From JAQVEB01 sp028698105 (lineage in GTDB: Bacteria > Bacteroidota > Bacteroidia > Bacteroidales > Dysgonomonadaceae), in NCBI GenBank assembly GCA_964293155.1, contig CAXYYA010000049.1:1-24245 (forward strand): a stretch of 24,245 bases of DNA, written 5' to 3'. The notes under the pieces are model-generated. The model saw nothing but the letters and a program-made list of their open reading frames with translations, searched no databases and was not told the DNA's origin. Below are positions 8,365 through 17,230 of this stretch, piece after piece (the first letter of the stretch is position 1; each line of letters begins with the position of its first letter). The position numbers and the translations under genes are program-made.

Positions 8365-11300
8365 ATGGGATTTAACGAAATCATATCCAAGCTGTTTGGA
8401 AATAAAGCTCAACGCGATTTAAGAGCTACCAATCCTGTTGTTGAAAAAATAAAAGCCGCTTATCCCGAAATCCAAAAATTATCGAACGACGAACTGCGTG
8501 AGAGAACGAAAGAACTCGACAAAAAAGTGCAGGAATACGTGAGTGAGGAAAGGGCTAAAATTGAAGAACTTAAAACAGGCATTGAAGATATTGAACTCGA
8601 GGAACGCGAAAAAATATGGAAAGAAATTGATAAAATTGAAGAAGACATCATGGAAAAATTCGAGAAGATTCTCGAAGAAATCCTTCCGGAAGCTTTTTCA
8701 ATTATGAAAGATACGGCCCGCAGGTTTAAAGAAAACGAAGAAATTGTAGTTACGGCAACCGAATTCGACCGCGATTTGGCTGCCGTGCACGATTTCGTAC
8801 GGGTAGAAGGCAACAAGGCCATTTATCAAAACCATTGGATTGCCGGAGGCAACGAAATAACCTGGGATATGGTGCATTACGATGTACAGCTTTTCGGCGG
8901 CGTTGTGCTGCATCAGGGTAAAATTGCCGAGATGGCTACAGGTGAAGGTAAAACATTGGTCGCAACGCTTCCGGTTTTTCTTAACGCACTAACGCACAAT
9001 GGCGTACACGTGGTTACGGTGAACGACTATCTCTCCAAGCGCGACTCGGAGTGGATGGGACCCTTGTACATGTTTCACGGCCTTTCGGTGGATTGCATAG
9101 ATAAACACGAGCCCAACTCCGATGCGCGACGCAAGGCGTACAATGCCGACGTTACGTTCGGAACGAACAACGAATTCGGGTTCGATTACCTGCGCGATAA
9201 CATGGCTGTTTCACCCAAAGACCTCGTGCAACGCAAGCACAATTACGCCATCGTGGATGAGGTTGACTCTGTGTTAATTGACGATGCCCGTACGCCATTG
9301 ATTATTTCCGGGCCAATACCCAAAGGCGAAGACCAGCTTTTCGATGTTTTCCGTCCGCGTGTGGAGATGGTCGTTAAAGCGCAACGAGACCTCACAACCC
9401 GGTTGCTCGCAGAGGCAAAAACAAAAATAGCATCGGAAGATAAAAAGGAGCAGGAAGAAGGTTACCTGCTGCTGTTCCGTTCATTTAAAGGGATGCCCAA
9501 GTACAAACCGTTGATCAAGTACCTGAGCGAGCAAGGCATAAAAGCCGGAATGTTGAAAACGGAAGAGTTTTACATGCAGGAGCAAAACCGCAACATGCAC
9601 ATCGTTACCGATCCGTTGTATTTTGTTATAGATGAGAAGAATAATACGGTGGAACTCACCGATAAAGGTATAGATTTGCTCACGGGAAAATCCGACGACC
9701 CTTTGTTTTTCGTTCTTCCCGATATTGCCACCCAACTTTCGGCGCTGGAAAACGAAGGACATACCGATGAAGAAAAAGCGGCAAAAAAGGACGAATTGCT
9801 GCAAAATTACGCCATCAAATCGGAACGCGTGCACACCATTAACCAATTGCTGAAAGCATACACATTGTTTGAAAAGGACGATGAGTACGTGGTTATTGAC
9901 AACAAGGTGAAAATCGTGGACGAGCAAACCGGCCGTATCATGGAGGGAAGGCGTTATTCCGACGGGCTGCATCAGGCCATCGAGGCTAAGGAGCACGTGA
10001 AAGTTGAAGCCGCTACGCAAACTTATGCTACCATTACGCTGCAAAACTATTTCCGTATGTACCACAAGTTGGCCGGTATGACCGGTACGGCCGAAACGGA
10101 AGCAGGCGAGTTGTGGGATATTTACAAGCTGGATGTGGTGGTAATCCCCACGAACAAACCGGTGATCCGCGACGATATGAACGACCGTATTTACAAAACC
10201 AAACGGGAAAAATACATGGCCGTGATCGAAGAGATCGAAAAAATGGTAAACCAAGGCCGTCCGGTGTTGGTTGGTACTACTTCCGTGGAAATATCGGAAT
10301 TGTTGAGCCGAATGCTCACATTGCGAAAAATTAAGCACAACGTGCTGAATGCCAAGCTACACCAACGCGAAGCGGAGATCGTTGCGCACGCAGGACAAAC
10401 AGGGGTTGTTACCATCGCCACCAACATGGCCGGACGTGGTACCGACATTAAGCTTGCACCCGAAGTACGCCAAGCAGGCGGGTTGGCCATCATCGGTACG
10501 GAGCGTCACGAATCGCGACGCGTTGACCGTCAGTTGCGCGGTCGTTCAGGGCGTCAGGGAGACCCGGGTTCATCGGTGTTCTTTGTTTCGCTCGAAGACG
10601 ATTTGATGCGTCTTTTCGCCACCGAACGTATAGCCGGACTTATGGACCGAATGGGATTCAAAGAAGGCGATGTGCTTGAACACGATATGCTGAGCAAATC
10701 GGTAGAGCGAGCCCAAAAGAAAGTGGAAGAAAACAACTTCGGTATCCGTAAACGTTTGCTGGAGTATGATGACGTGATGAATTCGCAACGCGAAGTGATC
10801 TACAAACGCCGCAAGCATGCGCTGATGGGCGAACGTATTGAAATGGATGTGCTCAACATGATTCAGGACACGTCCAACAACATCGTGGAAGGAAACGTGG
10901 ATTATTACGACGAAATGCAGATGGAACTTTATCGCATCATGGCGGTTGAAATGCCTTTCACCGAAGAAGGGATGAAAGACATGAAACCCGCTCAGCAAGC
11001 TGAACAGATATTCGATAAAGCCATTGGAAGTTTTAAACGCAAAGTGGATAAAATGGCCGAGATAGCCAATCCGGTTATCAAACAGGTTTACGAAAACCAG
11101 GGGGCGATGTACGAAAATATCCTGATCCCGATTACCGACGGTAAGAAAGTGTACAACATTGCCACCAACCTTAAGGAAGCGTACGAATCGGGTTCAAAAG
11201 CGCTGGTAAAATCGTTTGAGAAATCTATTTTGTTGCACACCATAGACGAGCATTGGAAAGAACATTTGCGCGAAATGGATGAATTGCGTCAATCTGTTCA

Positions 11301-11667
11301 GAACGCGAGTTACGAACAGAAAGACCCGTTATTGATCTATAAACTGGAATCCTTCAACCTGTTCAAAATCATGGTTGAAGATATTAATTCACAGTCGGTT
11401 TCCATTTTAATGAGGGGACAAATTCCTATTCAGAATCCCGAAAATGTGCGTCAGGCAGCACCTGAACAGAAGACCGATTACAGCAAATACCGCACACAAA
11501 AAGACGAAATGGATCGTATGCCCGGGCAAGCCGGCGCCGATGGCGAACCACAGCAGCGCGAGCGGAAAATGGAACCCGTGCGCGTGGAAAAGAAGGTGGG
11601 GCGCAATGATCCCTGTCCGTGCGGAAGCGGCAAGAAATATAAGAATTGCCACGGCAAAAACGGATGA
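8365..11667 (+). CDS. secA: Protein translocase ATPase SecA
   Basis: SecA is the cytosolic ATPase that drives preproteins through SecYEG. This copy has 1,100 residues against about 900 in E. coli. The extra length is mainly a highly charged helical insert at about 55-110 and an insert in the first nucleotide-binding domain after LIISGP (about 320-430), as I would expect in Bacteroidota. Seen directly: Walker A MATGEGKT (190-197), DEVDSVLIDDARTPL (298-312), GMTGTAETEAGE, the ATNMAGRGTDIKL and QLRGRSGRQGDPGSS motifs of the second motor domain, and a C-terminal zinc site with C1084, C1086, C1095 and H1096. A small CTGCA/TGCAG hairpin lies in the leader (8327-8348). A terminator follows the stop by 19 bases. 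Confidence 0.99.
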   Translation: MGFNEIISKLFGNKAQRDLRATNPVVEKIKAAYPEIQKLSNDELRERTKELDKKVQEYVSEERAKIEELKTGIEDIELEEREKIWKEIDKIEEDIMEKFEKILEEILPEAFSIMKDTARRFKENEEIVVTATEFDRDLAAVHDFVRVEGNKAIYQNHWIAGGNEITWDMVHYDVQLFGGVVLHQGKIAEMATGEGKTLVATLPVFLNALTHNGVHVVTVNDYLSKRDSEWMGPLYMFHGLSVDCIDKHEPNSDARRKAYNADVTFGTNNEFGFDYLRDNMAVSPKDLVQRKHNYAIVDEVDSVLIDDARTPLIISGPIPKGEDQLFDVFRPRVEMVVKAQRDLTTRLLAEAKTKIASEDKKEQEEGYLLLFRSFKGMPKYKPLIKYLSEQGIKAGMLKTEEFYMQEQNRNMHIVTDPLYFVIDEKNNTVELTDKGIDLLTGKSDDPLFFVLPDIATQLSALENEGHTDEEKAAKKDELLQNYAIKSERVHTINQLLKAYTLFEKDDEYVVIDNKVKIVDEQTGRIMEGRRYSDGLHQAIEAKEHVKVEAATQTYATITLQNYFRMYHKLAGMTGTAETEAGELWDIYKLDVVVIPTNKPVIRDDMNDRIYKTKREKYMAVIEEIEKMVNQGRPVLVGTTSVEISELLSRMLTLRKIKHNVLNAKLHQREAEIVAHAGQTGVVTIATNMAGRGTDIKLAPEVRQAGGLAIIGTERHESRRVDRQLRGRSGRQGDPGSSVFFVSLEDDLMRLFATERIAGLMDRMGFKEGDVLEHDMLSKSVERAQKKVEENNFGIRKRLLEYDDVMNSQREVIYKRRKHALMGERIEMDVLNMIQDTSNNIVEGNVDYYDEMQMELYRIMAVEMPFTEEGMKDMKPAQQAEQIFDKAIGSFKRKVDKMAEIANPVIKQVYENQGAMYENILIPITDGKKVYNIATNLKEAYESGSKALVKSFEKSILLHTIDEHWKEHLREMDELRQSVQNASYEQKDPLLIYKLESFNLFKIMVEDINSQSVSILMRGQIPIQNPENVRQAAPEQKTDYSKYRTQKDEMDRMPGQAGADGEPQQRERKMEPVRVEKKVGRNDPCPCGSGKKYKNCHGKNG

Positions 11668-11686
11668 AATCCGTAACAAATCACTC

Positions 11687-11726
11687 AAAAACCCCGCAAG
11701 AAACAATCGTTCTTTTCGGGGTTTTT
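11687..11726 (+). terminator. Intrinsic terminator after secA
   Basis: AAAAACCCCG (11687-11696) pairs perfectly with CGGGGTTTTT (11717-11726). The inner part continues with weaker pairing between the AAG and TTT tracts. The T-run on the 3' side completes a rho-independent terminator, ending the envelope cluster before gyrA. Confidence 0.88.
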
Positions 11727-11807
11727 GTTTGTCTGACAAACGTTTTCCCTCAATAATAAAATATCTTAAAATGGAGGCACTCCGAAAGTATTTTTTAGCG
11801 TCATTCG

Positions 11808-11839
11808 TTTGTTAAATCCGTCAAAAAGCAGTATCTTAG
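11808..11839 (+). promoter_or_regulatory. Probable gyrA promoter
   Basis: TTTG (11808-11811), 20 bases, then TATCTTAG (11832-11839, one mismatch to TAnnTTTG). The spacing fits Bacteroidota promoters. The leader would be about 85 bases. A second -7-like sequence, TATATCTG (11873-11880, one mismatch), lies nearer the ATG and is the alternative. Confidence 0.5.
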
Positions 11840-11931
11840 TAAAGTTTTTAGAAATGCTATTTATTTAAATCATATATCTGTAAAAGAGATACATAAGAAT
11901 TAAAATATAAAGAGAAAAATCACAATATAAC

Positions 11932-14469
11932 ATGATTGATCAGGAAGACAGAGTCATTAAGATTAATATCGAAGATGAAATGAAATCGGCATACATCGAT
12001 TATTCGATGTCTGTTATCGTATCAAGAGCGTTGCCGGACGTACGTGACGGCTTTAAACCCGTACACCGGAGAATTCTTTTCGGAATGTCCGAACTCGGAA
12101 ATACCGCCGATAAACCGCATAAAAAATCGGCAAGAATTGTCGGTGAAGTGCTCGGTAAATACCACCCGCACGGCGATTCGTCCGTTTATAACGCCATGGT
12201 GCGGCTCGCTCAGGACTGGAGCATGCGCTATACGCTTATTGACGGGCAGGGAAACATGGGCAGCGTTGACGGAGACAGTCCGGCGGCAATGCGTTACACC
12301 GAGGCAAGACTCAACAAGCTGGCCGAAGAAATGCTCCGCGACATAGACAAGGAAACGGTTGATTTTCAGTTAAATTTCGACGACACCCTTCAGGAACCAA
12401 CCGTATTGCCTACGCGTATTCCCAATCTGTTAATAAACGGATCGGCTGGTATTGCCGTGGGAATGGCCACCAACATAGCTCCGCATAACCTAACGGAGTG
12501 CATTAACGGCACAATTGCCTACATTGACGACAGGGAAATTGATGTGCGTGGACTGATGCAATACATCAAAGCTCCCGATTTCCCAACCGGGGGTTACATT
12601 TACGGCTACAAAGGCGTGGAAGAGGCTTTTGAAACGGGTAGGGGACGCATCGTGATGCGCGGCCGCGCTGAAATTGAAACCGGTAAAACGCACGATAAAA
12701 TTATCATTACCGAAATCCCTTATTTGGTCAATAAAGCCGATATGATCAAGCATATAGCCGATTTGGTAGGGGACAAAAAAATAGAAGGAATTTCCAATGT
12801 AAACGACGAGAGCGACCGCCGCGGCATGCGCATTGTAGTGGATATTAAACGCGATGCAAACGCTAACGTTGTACTTAATAAGCTCTATAAATACACGGCG
12901 CTGCAATCTTCGTTCAGCGTAAACAACATCGCGTTGGTAAAAGGCCGGCCGCAGATGCTGAACCTCAAAGACATGATCTCTTTGTTCGTTGAACATCGCC
13001 ACGATGTGGTGATCAGGCGAACGAAATATGAATTGCGCAAAGCGCAGGAAAGAGCTCATATCCTTGAAGGACTGATCATTGCATCGGACAATATTGATGA
13101 AGTGATTGCCATCATCCGCAGTTCAAGCACGCCGCAGGAAGCCATACAGCGCTTAATGGATCGGTTTGAATTGTCGGATATTCAGGCGAGAGCCATCGTG
13201 GAAATGCGATTGCGCCAATTAACAGGCCTTGAGCAGGACAAGTTGCGGGCAGAATACGAAGAGATTCAAAAATTGATCAATTATTTGAACCAAATCCTTA
13301 GTGACGACGCGTTGTGTATGCAGGTGATCAAAGATGAATTGATCGAAATAAGAGATAAATTCGGCGATGAACGTCGTTCCGAAATCATCTTTTCATCCGA
13401 AGAACTCAATCCGGAAGATTTTTATTCCAACGACGATATGATCATCACCATTTCGCATTTCGGATACGTGAAACGCACGGCGCTCACCGAATTCCGCACG
13501 CAAAACAGAGGCGGAGTGGGGGCCAAGGGTTCCGAAACGCGCGATGAAGACTTTGTGGAGCACATCTATCCGGCTACCATGCACAATTACATGCTTTTCT
13601 TCACGCAGAAAGGCAAGTGCTATTGGTTGCGTGTATATGAAATTCCGGAAGGAACAAAAAATTCCAAAGGCAGAGCCATTCAAAACCTGCTGAATATTGA
13701 TCCGGACGATGCCGTTACCGCTTTCGTTCGTGTGCAGGGATTCGATGATGAAGAGTACATCAACTCACATTACCTGATTTTCGGTACACGCCAGGGAATC
13801 GTGAAGAAAACCGTGCTCGAAGCTTACTCGCGTCCGCGCCAGAATGGCGTGAATGCCATCACCATTCGCGACGATGACCAAGTGATTTCCGTTCGCTTAA
13901 CCGACGGCAAAAAAGATATCATCATGGCCAATAAAAATGGCAGGGCAATACGCTTCAATGAAGAAAATGTCCGCCCGATGGGACGTACGGCAACGGGCGT
14001 TATCGGTATGCGTCTCGACGACGACGGCCAGGACGCCATTGTGGGTATGATCTGCATGGACAGCGATTCTCCCGATTCCATACTTGTAGTTTCCGAACAA
14101 GGTTACGGAAAACGCACGAATTTGAACGACGAAGACGGAGAGCCCGTTTACCGAATTACAAACAGGGGTGGCAAAGGGGTGAAAACACTAAACATCACCG
14201 AAAAAACCGGTAAGTTGGTATCCATCAAAAATGTAACCGACGACAACGATTTAATGATAATTAACAAGTCTGGTATAACGATACGCGTAAAAATTTCCGA
14301 TATTCGCATCATGGGAAGAGCTACACAGGGTGTGCGTCTCATTAATTTGGAAAAAAGAAACGATGAAATTGCTTCCGTATGTAAAGTAAACTCGGAGGAA
14401 CTGGATGAAGAAGTTATCGAAATTACAAACGAAGATATAACCGAAAACGAAATTGAAAGCGAGGAATAG
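11932..14469 (+). CDS. gyrA: DNA gyrase subunit A
   Basis: GyrA is the breakage-reunion subunit of gyrase, which introduces negative supercoils with GyrB. The 845-residue protein has the N-terminal topoisomerase IIA domain with catalytic Y122 in AAMRYTEARL and the quinolone-pocket stretch HPHGDSSVYNAMV. Its numbering runs in step with E. coli here: S83 is kept, while position 87 is Asn rather than Asp. The C-terminal beta-pinwheel starts after about 500. Its GyrA box reads QNRGGVG (524-530) instead of the E. coli QRRGGKG. The tail is acidic (ENEIESEE). The start at 11932 gives the usual N-terminus. A TPR gene follows after 90 bases. Confidence 0.97.
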   Translation: MIDQEDRVIKINIEDEMKSAYIDYSMSVIVSRALPDVRDGFKPVHRRILFGMSELGNTADKPHKKSARIVGEVLGKYHPHGDSSVYNAMVRLAQDWSMRYTLIDGQGNMGSVDGDSPAAMRYTEARLNKLAEEMLRDIDKETVDFQLNFDDTLQEPTVLPTRIPNLLINGSAGIAVGMATNIAPHNLTECINGTIAYIDDREIDVRGLMQYIKAPDFPTGGYIYGYKGVEEAFETGRGRIVMRGRAEIETGKTHDKIIITEIPYLVNKADMIKHIADLVGDKKIEGISNVNDESDRRGMRIVVDIKRDANANVVLNKLYKYTALQSSFSVNNIALVKGRPQMLNLKDMISLFVEHRHDVVIRRTKYELRKAQERAHILEGLIIASDNIDEVIAIIRSSSTPQEAIQRLMDRFELSDIQARAIVEMRLRQLTGLEQDKLRAEYEEIQKLINYLNQILSDDALCMQVIKDELIEIRDKFGDERRSEIIFSSEELNPEDFYSNDDMIITISHFGYVKRTALTEFRTQNRGGVGAKGSETRDEDFVEHIYPATMHNYMLFFTQKGKCYWLRVYEIPEGTKNSKGRAIQNLLNIDPDDAVTAFVRVQGFDDEEYINSHYLIFGTRQGIVKKTVLEAYSRPRQNGVNAITIRDDDQVISVRLTDGKKDIIMANKNGRAIRFNEENVRPMGRTATGVIGMRLDDDGQDAIVGMICMDSDSPDSILVVSEQGYGKRTNLNDEDGEPVYRITNRGGKGVKTLNITEKTGKLVSIKNVTDDNDLMIINKSGITIRVKISDIRIMGRATQGVRLINLEKRNDEIASVCKVNSEELDEEVIEITNEDITENEIESEE

Positions 14470-14559
14470 CAACTATGTTTTAAACTTTTCGTCATTCTTC
14501 AGTCTAAGAAACAGTAAAGTAATTAACTAAAAAAATTAGAACTAATTAATCCATTAAAA

Positions 14560-15843
14560 ATGAATAAAATGAAAAAATTTCTATTTCTTACTATGGTCGC
14601 AGCTTTTTCCGTGGGTAGTATGTTTGCCCAGAAAGGAGCTTTGAAAGACGCTAAACGCGCTATTGACAGTAAAGATCTGACCGAAGCGCGCACATTAATT
14701 AAACAAGCCATTACCAATCCCGAAACGATGAACGATCCCGAAACCTGGAAAATTTATGGTGATATCGGGAATAAAGCGTTTGACGAAGAACGAACCAAAC
14801 AAATGCTTGGAAAAGAAGCCAACGATAAGGTTATGTACGATGGCTTAATGGAATCGTATGCTCCTTACGTGAAAGCCGATTCACTGGGTGAACTGCCGGA
14901 TGCAAAAGGCAAAGTAAAGAACAAGGTTAGAAAAGACATTCAGGGAATTTTAAAGGCAAATCAACCTTTCTACATCAATGGAGGCGTTTACTACAATGAA
15001 CAAAAAGACTACGCCAAAGCTGCCGATTTCTTTGAAACGTACTGGAACATACCTACATTACCTATGTTTGCCGGTGAGAAAGATGCGTTTAAATTGGATA
15101 GTACCTACCAAACCATTAAATATTACGCGATTATCACAGCCATACAGGCCGCTGATCACAACCGTGCGTTGAATATGCTGAACCGTGCGATCAAAGAACC
15201 TTTCGTGGAAAACAGCGCATATAAGGAAAGCGACTTGTATGAATTGTTGGCCAGCGAATACATGCAGGCAGGCGATACGGCTAAATATGTGGATATATTG
15301 TATATGGGAGCTGAAAAATTTCCGAAAAGCAAGTATTTCATTCCGAATTTGGTAAATACATTCATTCGCAAGGGTGAAAACCAAAAAGCAATGGAATATC
15401 TGGACAAAGCAATCGCCAATGATCCTTCAAACGCATGCGATTTGAACAGCGTGAAAGGTGCACTATATGCTGAAAATAAAGATTATACATCAGCCGAAGC
15501 AGAATATAACAAGGCCTTGGCTCAGGATCCAAGTTGTGAAAGAGCATTGGAAGCATTAGCAGTGAATTATATCCTTCAGGCACAAGACCTTAGAGAGAAA
15601 ACGGCAACAATGAGCGATAGACAACAACAGTTGGCAAACGACAAAAAAACAGTAGAGCTGTACCAGAAATCATTGCCTTATCTGGAAAAATACAGAAGCG
15701 TTCTCGAAGGTCGTAGCGCCGATGAATCCACATTGAACAGCGCTCTGCTGAAATTGAGAAACGTTTATTACAACCTCAGCAACTTAGGCGTTGATAAATC
15801 GGCTCAATTGAAAGAAGTTGAAGCTAAACTTGGCACAAATTAA
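14560..15843 (+). CDS. Exported tetratricopeptide repeat protein
   Basis: This 427-residue protein has a signal peptide (core FLFLTMVAAFSVGSMFAQ, cleavage near residue 24), so it lies in the periplasm or outer envelope. The rest is mainly helical. Residues about 225-335 contain recognisable TPR units, for example 'LLASEYMQAGDTAKYVDILYMGAEKFPKS', 'KGENQKAMEYLDKAIANDPSN' and 'NKDYTSAEAEYNKALAQDPSC'. The N-terminal half (ALKDAKRAIDSKDLTEARTLIKQA) looks like a degenerate repeat. TPR proteins act as protein-binding scaffolds, and no partner is evident. Codon 4 (14569) is an alternative start and gives a more typical signal peptide. It may be co-transcribed with gyrA, since I see no good promoter in the 90-base gap. 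It ends at a clear terminator. Confidence 0.88.
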   Translation: MNKMKKFLFLTMVAAFSVGSMFAQKGALKDAKRAIDSKDLTEARTLIKQAITNPETMNDPETWKIYGDIGNKAFDEERTKQMLGKEANDKVMYDGLMESYAPYVKADSLGELPDAKGKVKNKVRKDIQGILKANQPFYINGGVYYNEQKDYAKAADFFETYWNIPTLPMFAGEKDAFKLDSTYQTIKYYAIITAIQAADHNRALNMLNRAIKEPFVENSAYKESDLYELLASEYMQAGDTAKYVDILYMGAEKFPKSKYFIPNLVNTFIRKGENQKAMEYLDKAIANDPSNACDLNSVKGALYAENKDYTSAEAEYNKALAQDPSCERALEALAVNYILQAQDLREKTATMSDRQQQLANDKKTVELYQKSLPYLEKYRSVLEGRSADESTLNSALLKLRNVYYNLSNLGVDKSAQLKEVEAKLGTN

Positions 15844-15865
15844 TCTACCAAAACAATAGATACCG

Positions 15866-15897
15866 AAAAGAGTGAACCAAAAGTTCACTCTTTTTTT
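15866..15897 (+). terminator. Intrinsic terminator after the TPR gene
   Basis: AAAAGAGTGAAC (15866-15877) pairs with GTTCACTCTTTT (15883-15894) around a 5-base loop, followed by further Ts to 15897. Confidence 0.92.
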
Positions 15898-15934
15898 GTT
15901 TTTAAATGAATGGCAAAAAAGGGGATATCGGGTT

Positions 15935-15965
15935 TTACTATTAAACATAATAGTTATTATAGTAA
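15935..15965. promoter_or_regulatory. AT-rich dyad upstream of the purM-like gene
   Basis: TTACTAT (15935-15941) and ATAGTAA (15959-15965) form an inverted repeat that encloses a second one, ATAATA-GT-TATTAT (15947-15960). It lies 55 bases upstream of the -7 element and could bind a regulator. It is AT-rich and could be chance. Confidence 0.25.
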
Positions 15966-16019
15966 TTTCTTCTTATGCTATTGAGTACGCAAGAAACGTA
16001 TTAAATGCCGCAAAATAAC

Positions 16020-16027
16020 TATCTTTG
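16020..16027 (+). promoter_or_regulatory. -7 element of the purM-like / prfA / DUF6398 unit
   Basis: TATCTTTG matches TAnnTTTG exactly and ends 26 bases before the ATG at 16054. The next two genes follow with gaps of 4 and 24 bases, so this probably drives all three. Confidence 0.65.
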
Positions 16028-16053
16028 CACCTATAAAATTTTTTCCTGAAATT

Positions 16054-17226
16054 ATGAGCAATCAACGCTACGATCTTCGCGGTGTTTCCGCATCCAAAGA
16101 AGATGTCCATAACGCGATTAAGAACAGCGACAAAGGAATTTTCCCAAACGCTTTTTGCAAAATAATTCCCGATTATCTTGGCAACGATCCGGAATATTGC
16201 AACATCATGCACGCCGACGGCGCCGGAACAAAATCGTCGCTGGCATATATTTACTGGCGCGAGACCGGCGATATTTCCGTATGGAAAGGAATTGCGCAGG
16301 ATGCACTCATTATGAACATTGATGATCTGCTTTGCGTTGGCGCTACCGATAATATCCTGTTGTCGTCCACCATCGGACGAAATAAAAATCTGATTCCCGG
16401 TGAAGTGATTTCAGCCATTATAAACGGCACGAATGAAATTTGCAGGGAATTGTCCCAACTGGGCGTAAACATCTATCCTACAGGCGGTGAAACGGCCGAT
16501 GTGGGCGATTTGGTGCGTACGATTATTGTGGATAGTACCGTTACTTGCCGTATGAAACGCGCCGACGTGATTGATAACGCCAATATTCAGGCCGGCGATG
16601 TTATCGTAGGATTATCTTCCTCGGGACAAGCTACTTACGAGCATGAATACAACGGCGGTATGGGCAGCAACGGGCTCACATCGGCTCGTCACGATGTTTT
16701 TGCCAATGATTTGGCGCAAAAATATCCCGAAAGTTACGATGCCTCCATTCCTTCGGAATTAGTTTATTCCGGCAACATGAAGTTGACCGATATAATTGAG
16801 AATCTGGGCATTAACGCCGGAAAACTTGTGTTATCCCCTACCCGCACTTATTCTCCAATTATCTCGCTGATATTGAGAGAATTACGAGGAAGCATTCACG
16901 GAATGATCCATTGTTCAGGCGGCGCGCAAACTAAAATCATGCACTTTTTAGGCGATGGATTGCGCGTGATAAAAAACAACCTCTTCCCCATTCCACCGCT
17001 ATTTAAACTTATTCAAAATCAATCGGGTACCGATTGGAAAGAGATGTATAAGGTGTTTAACATGGGGCATCGGATGGAGATTTACCTGCAGGAAGAATTC
17101 GCACAACAAGTCATCGAAATTTCGCGCTCATTCAACGTTGATGCTCAGGTTGTCGGGCGGGTTGAAAAATCAGACGTCAGAGAATTAGTGATTGAGAGCG
17201 AATTGGGAAAATTTATTTATTCGTAA
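16054..17226 (+). CDS. purM: AIR synthase (PurM) family protein, probable phosphoribosylformylglycinamidine cyclo-ligase
   Basis: PurM closes the imidazole ring of AIR from FGAM with ATP, the fifth step of purine synthesis. This 390-residue protein has the PurM/PurL-fold landmarks: MHADGAGTKSSLAY (about 53-66, compare TDGVGTKL), a MNIDDLLCVGAT segment (compare CVNDLLVQGA), PTGGETADVGD, GDVIVGLSSSGQ, and the C-terminal HCSGGAQTKIMHFLGDG and FNMGHRMEIYL. It is about 45 residues longer than the usual ~345-residue bacterial PurM and is divergent, so such proteins are often called only 'AIR synthase related'. It is probably the cell's PurM, but a paralogue cannot be ruled out without the rest of the genome. 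Its stop lies 4 bases before prfA. Confidence 0.82.
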   Translation: MSNQRYDLRGVSASKEDVHNAIKNSDKGIFPNAFCKIIPDYLGNDPEYCNIMHADGAGTKSSLAYIYWRETGDISVWKGIAQDALIMNIDDLLCVGATDNILLSSTIGRNKNLIPGEVISAIINGTNEICRELSQLGVNIYPTGGETADVGDLVRTIIVDSTVTCRMKRADVIDNANIQAGDVIVGLSSSGQATYEHEYNGGMGSNGLTSARHDVFANDLAQKYPESYDASIPSELVYSGNMKLTDIIENLGINAGKLVLSPTRTYSPIISLILRELRGSIHGMIHCSGGAQTKIMHFLGDGLRVIKNNLFPIPPLFKLIQNQSGTDWKEMYKVFNMGHRMEIYLQEEFAQQVIEISRSFNVDAQVVGRVEKSDVRELVIESELGKFIYS

Positions 17227-17230
17227 AAAT

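Noticed and set aside
9481..10338. Long minus-strand open frame (about 285 codons) inside secA
   Set aside because: It lies wholly within conserved secA codons. The translation is rich in His, Phe and Val with no family signature, as expected of an antisense shadow.
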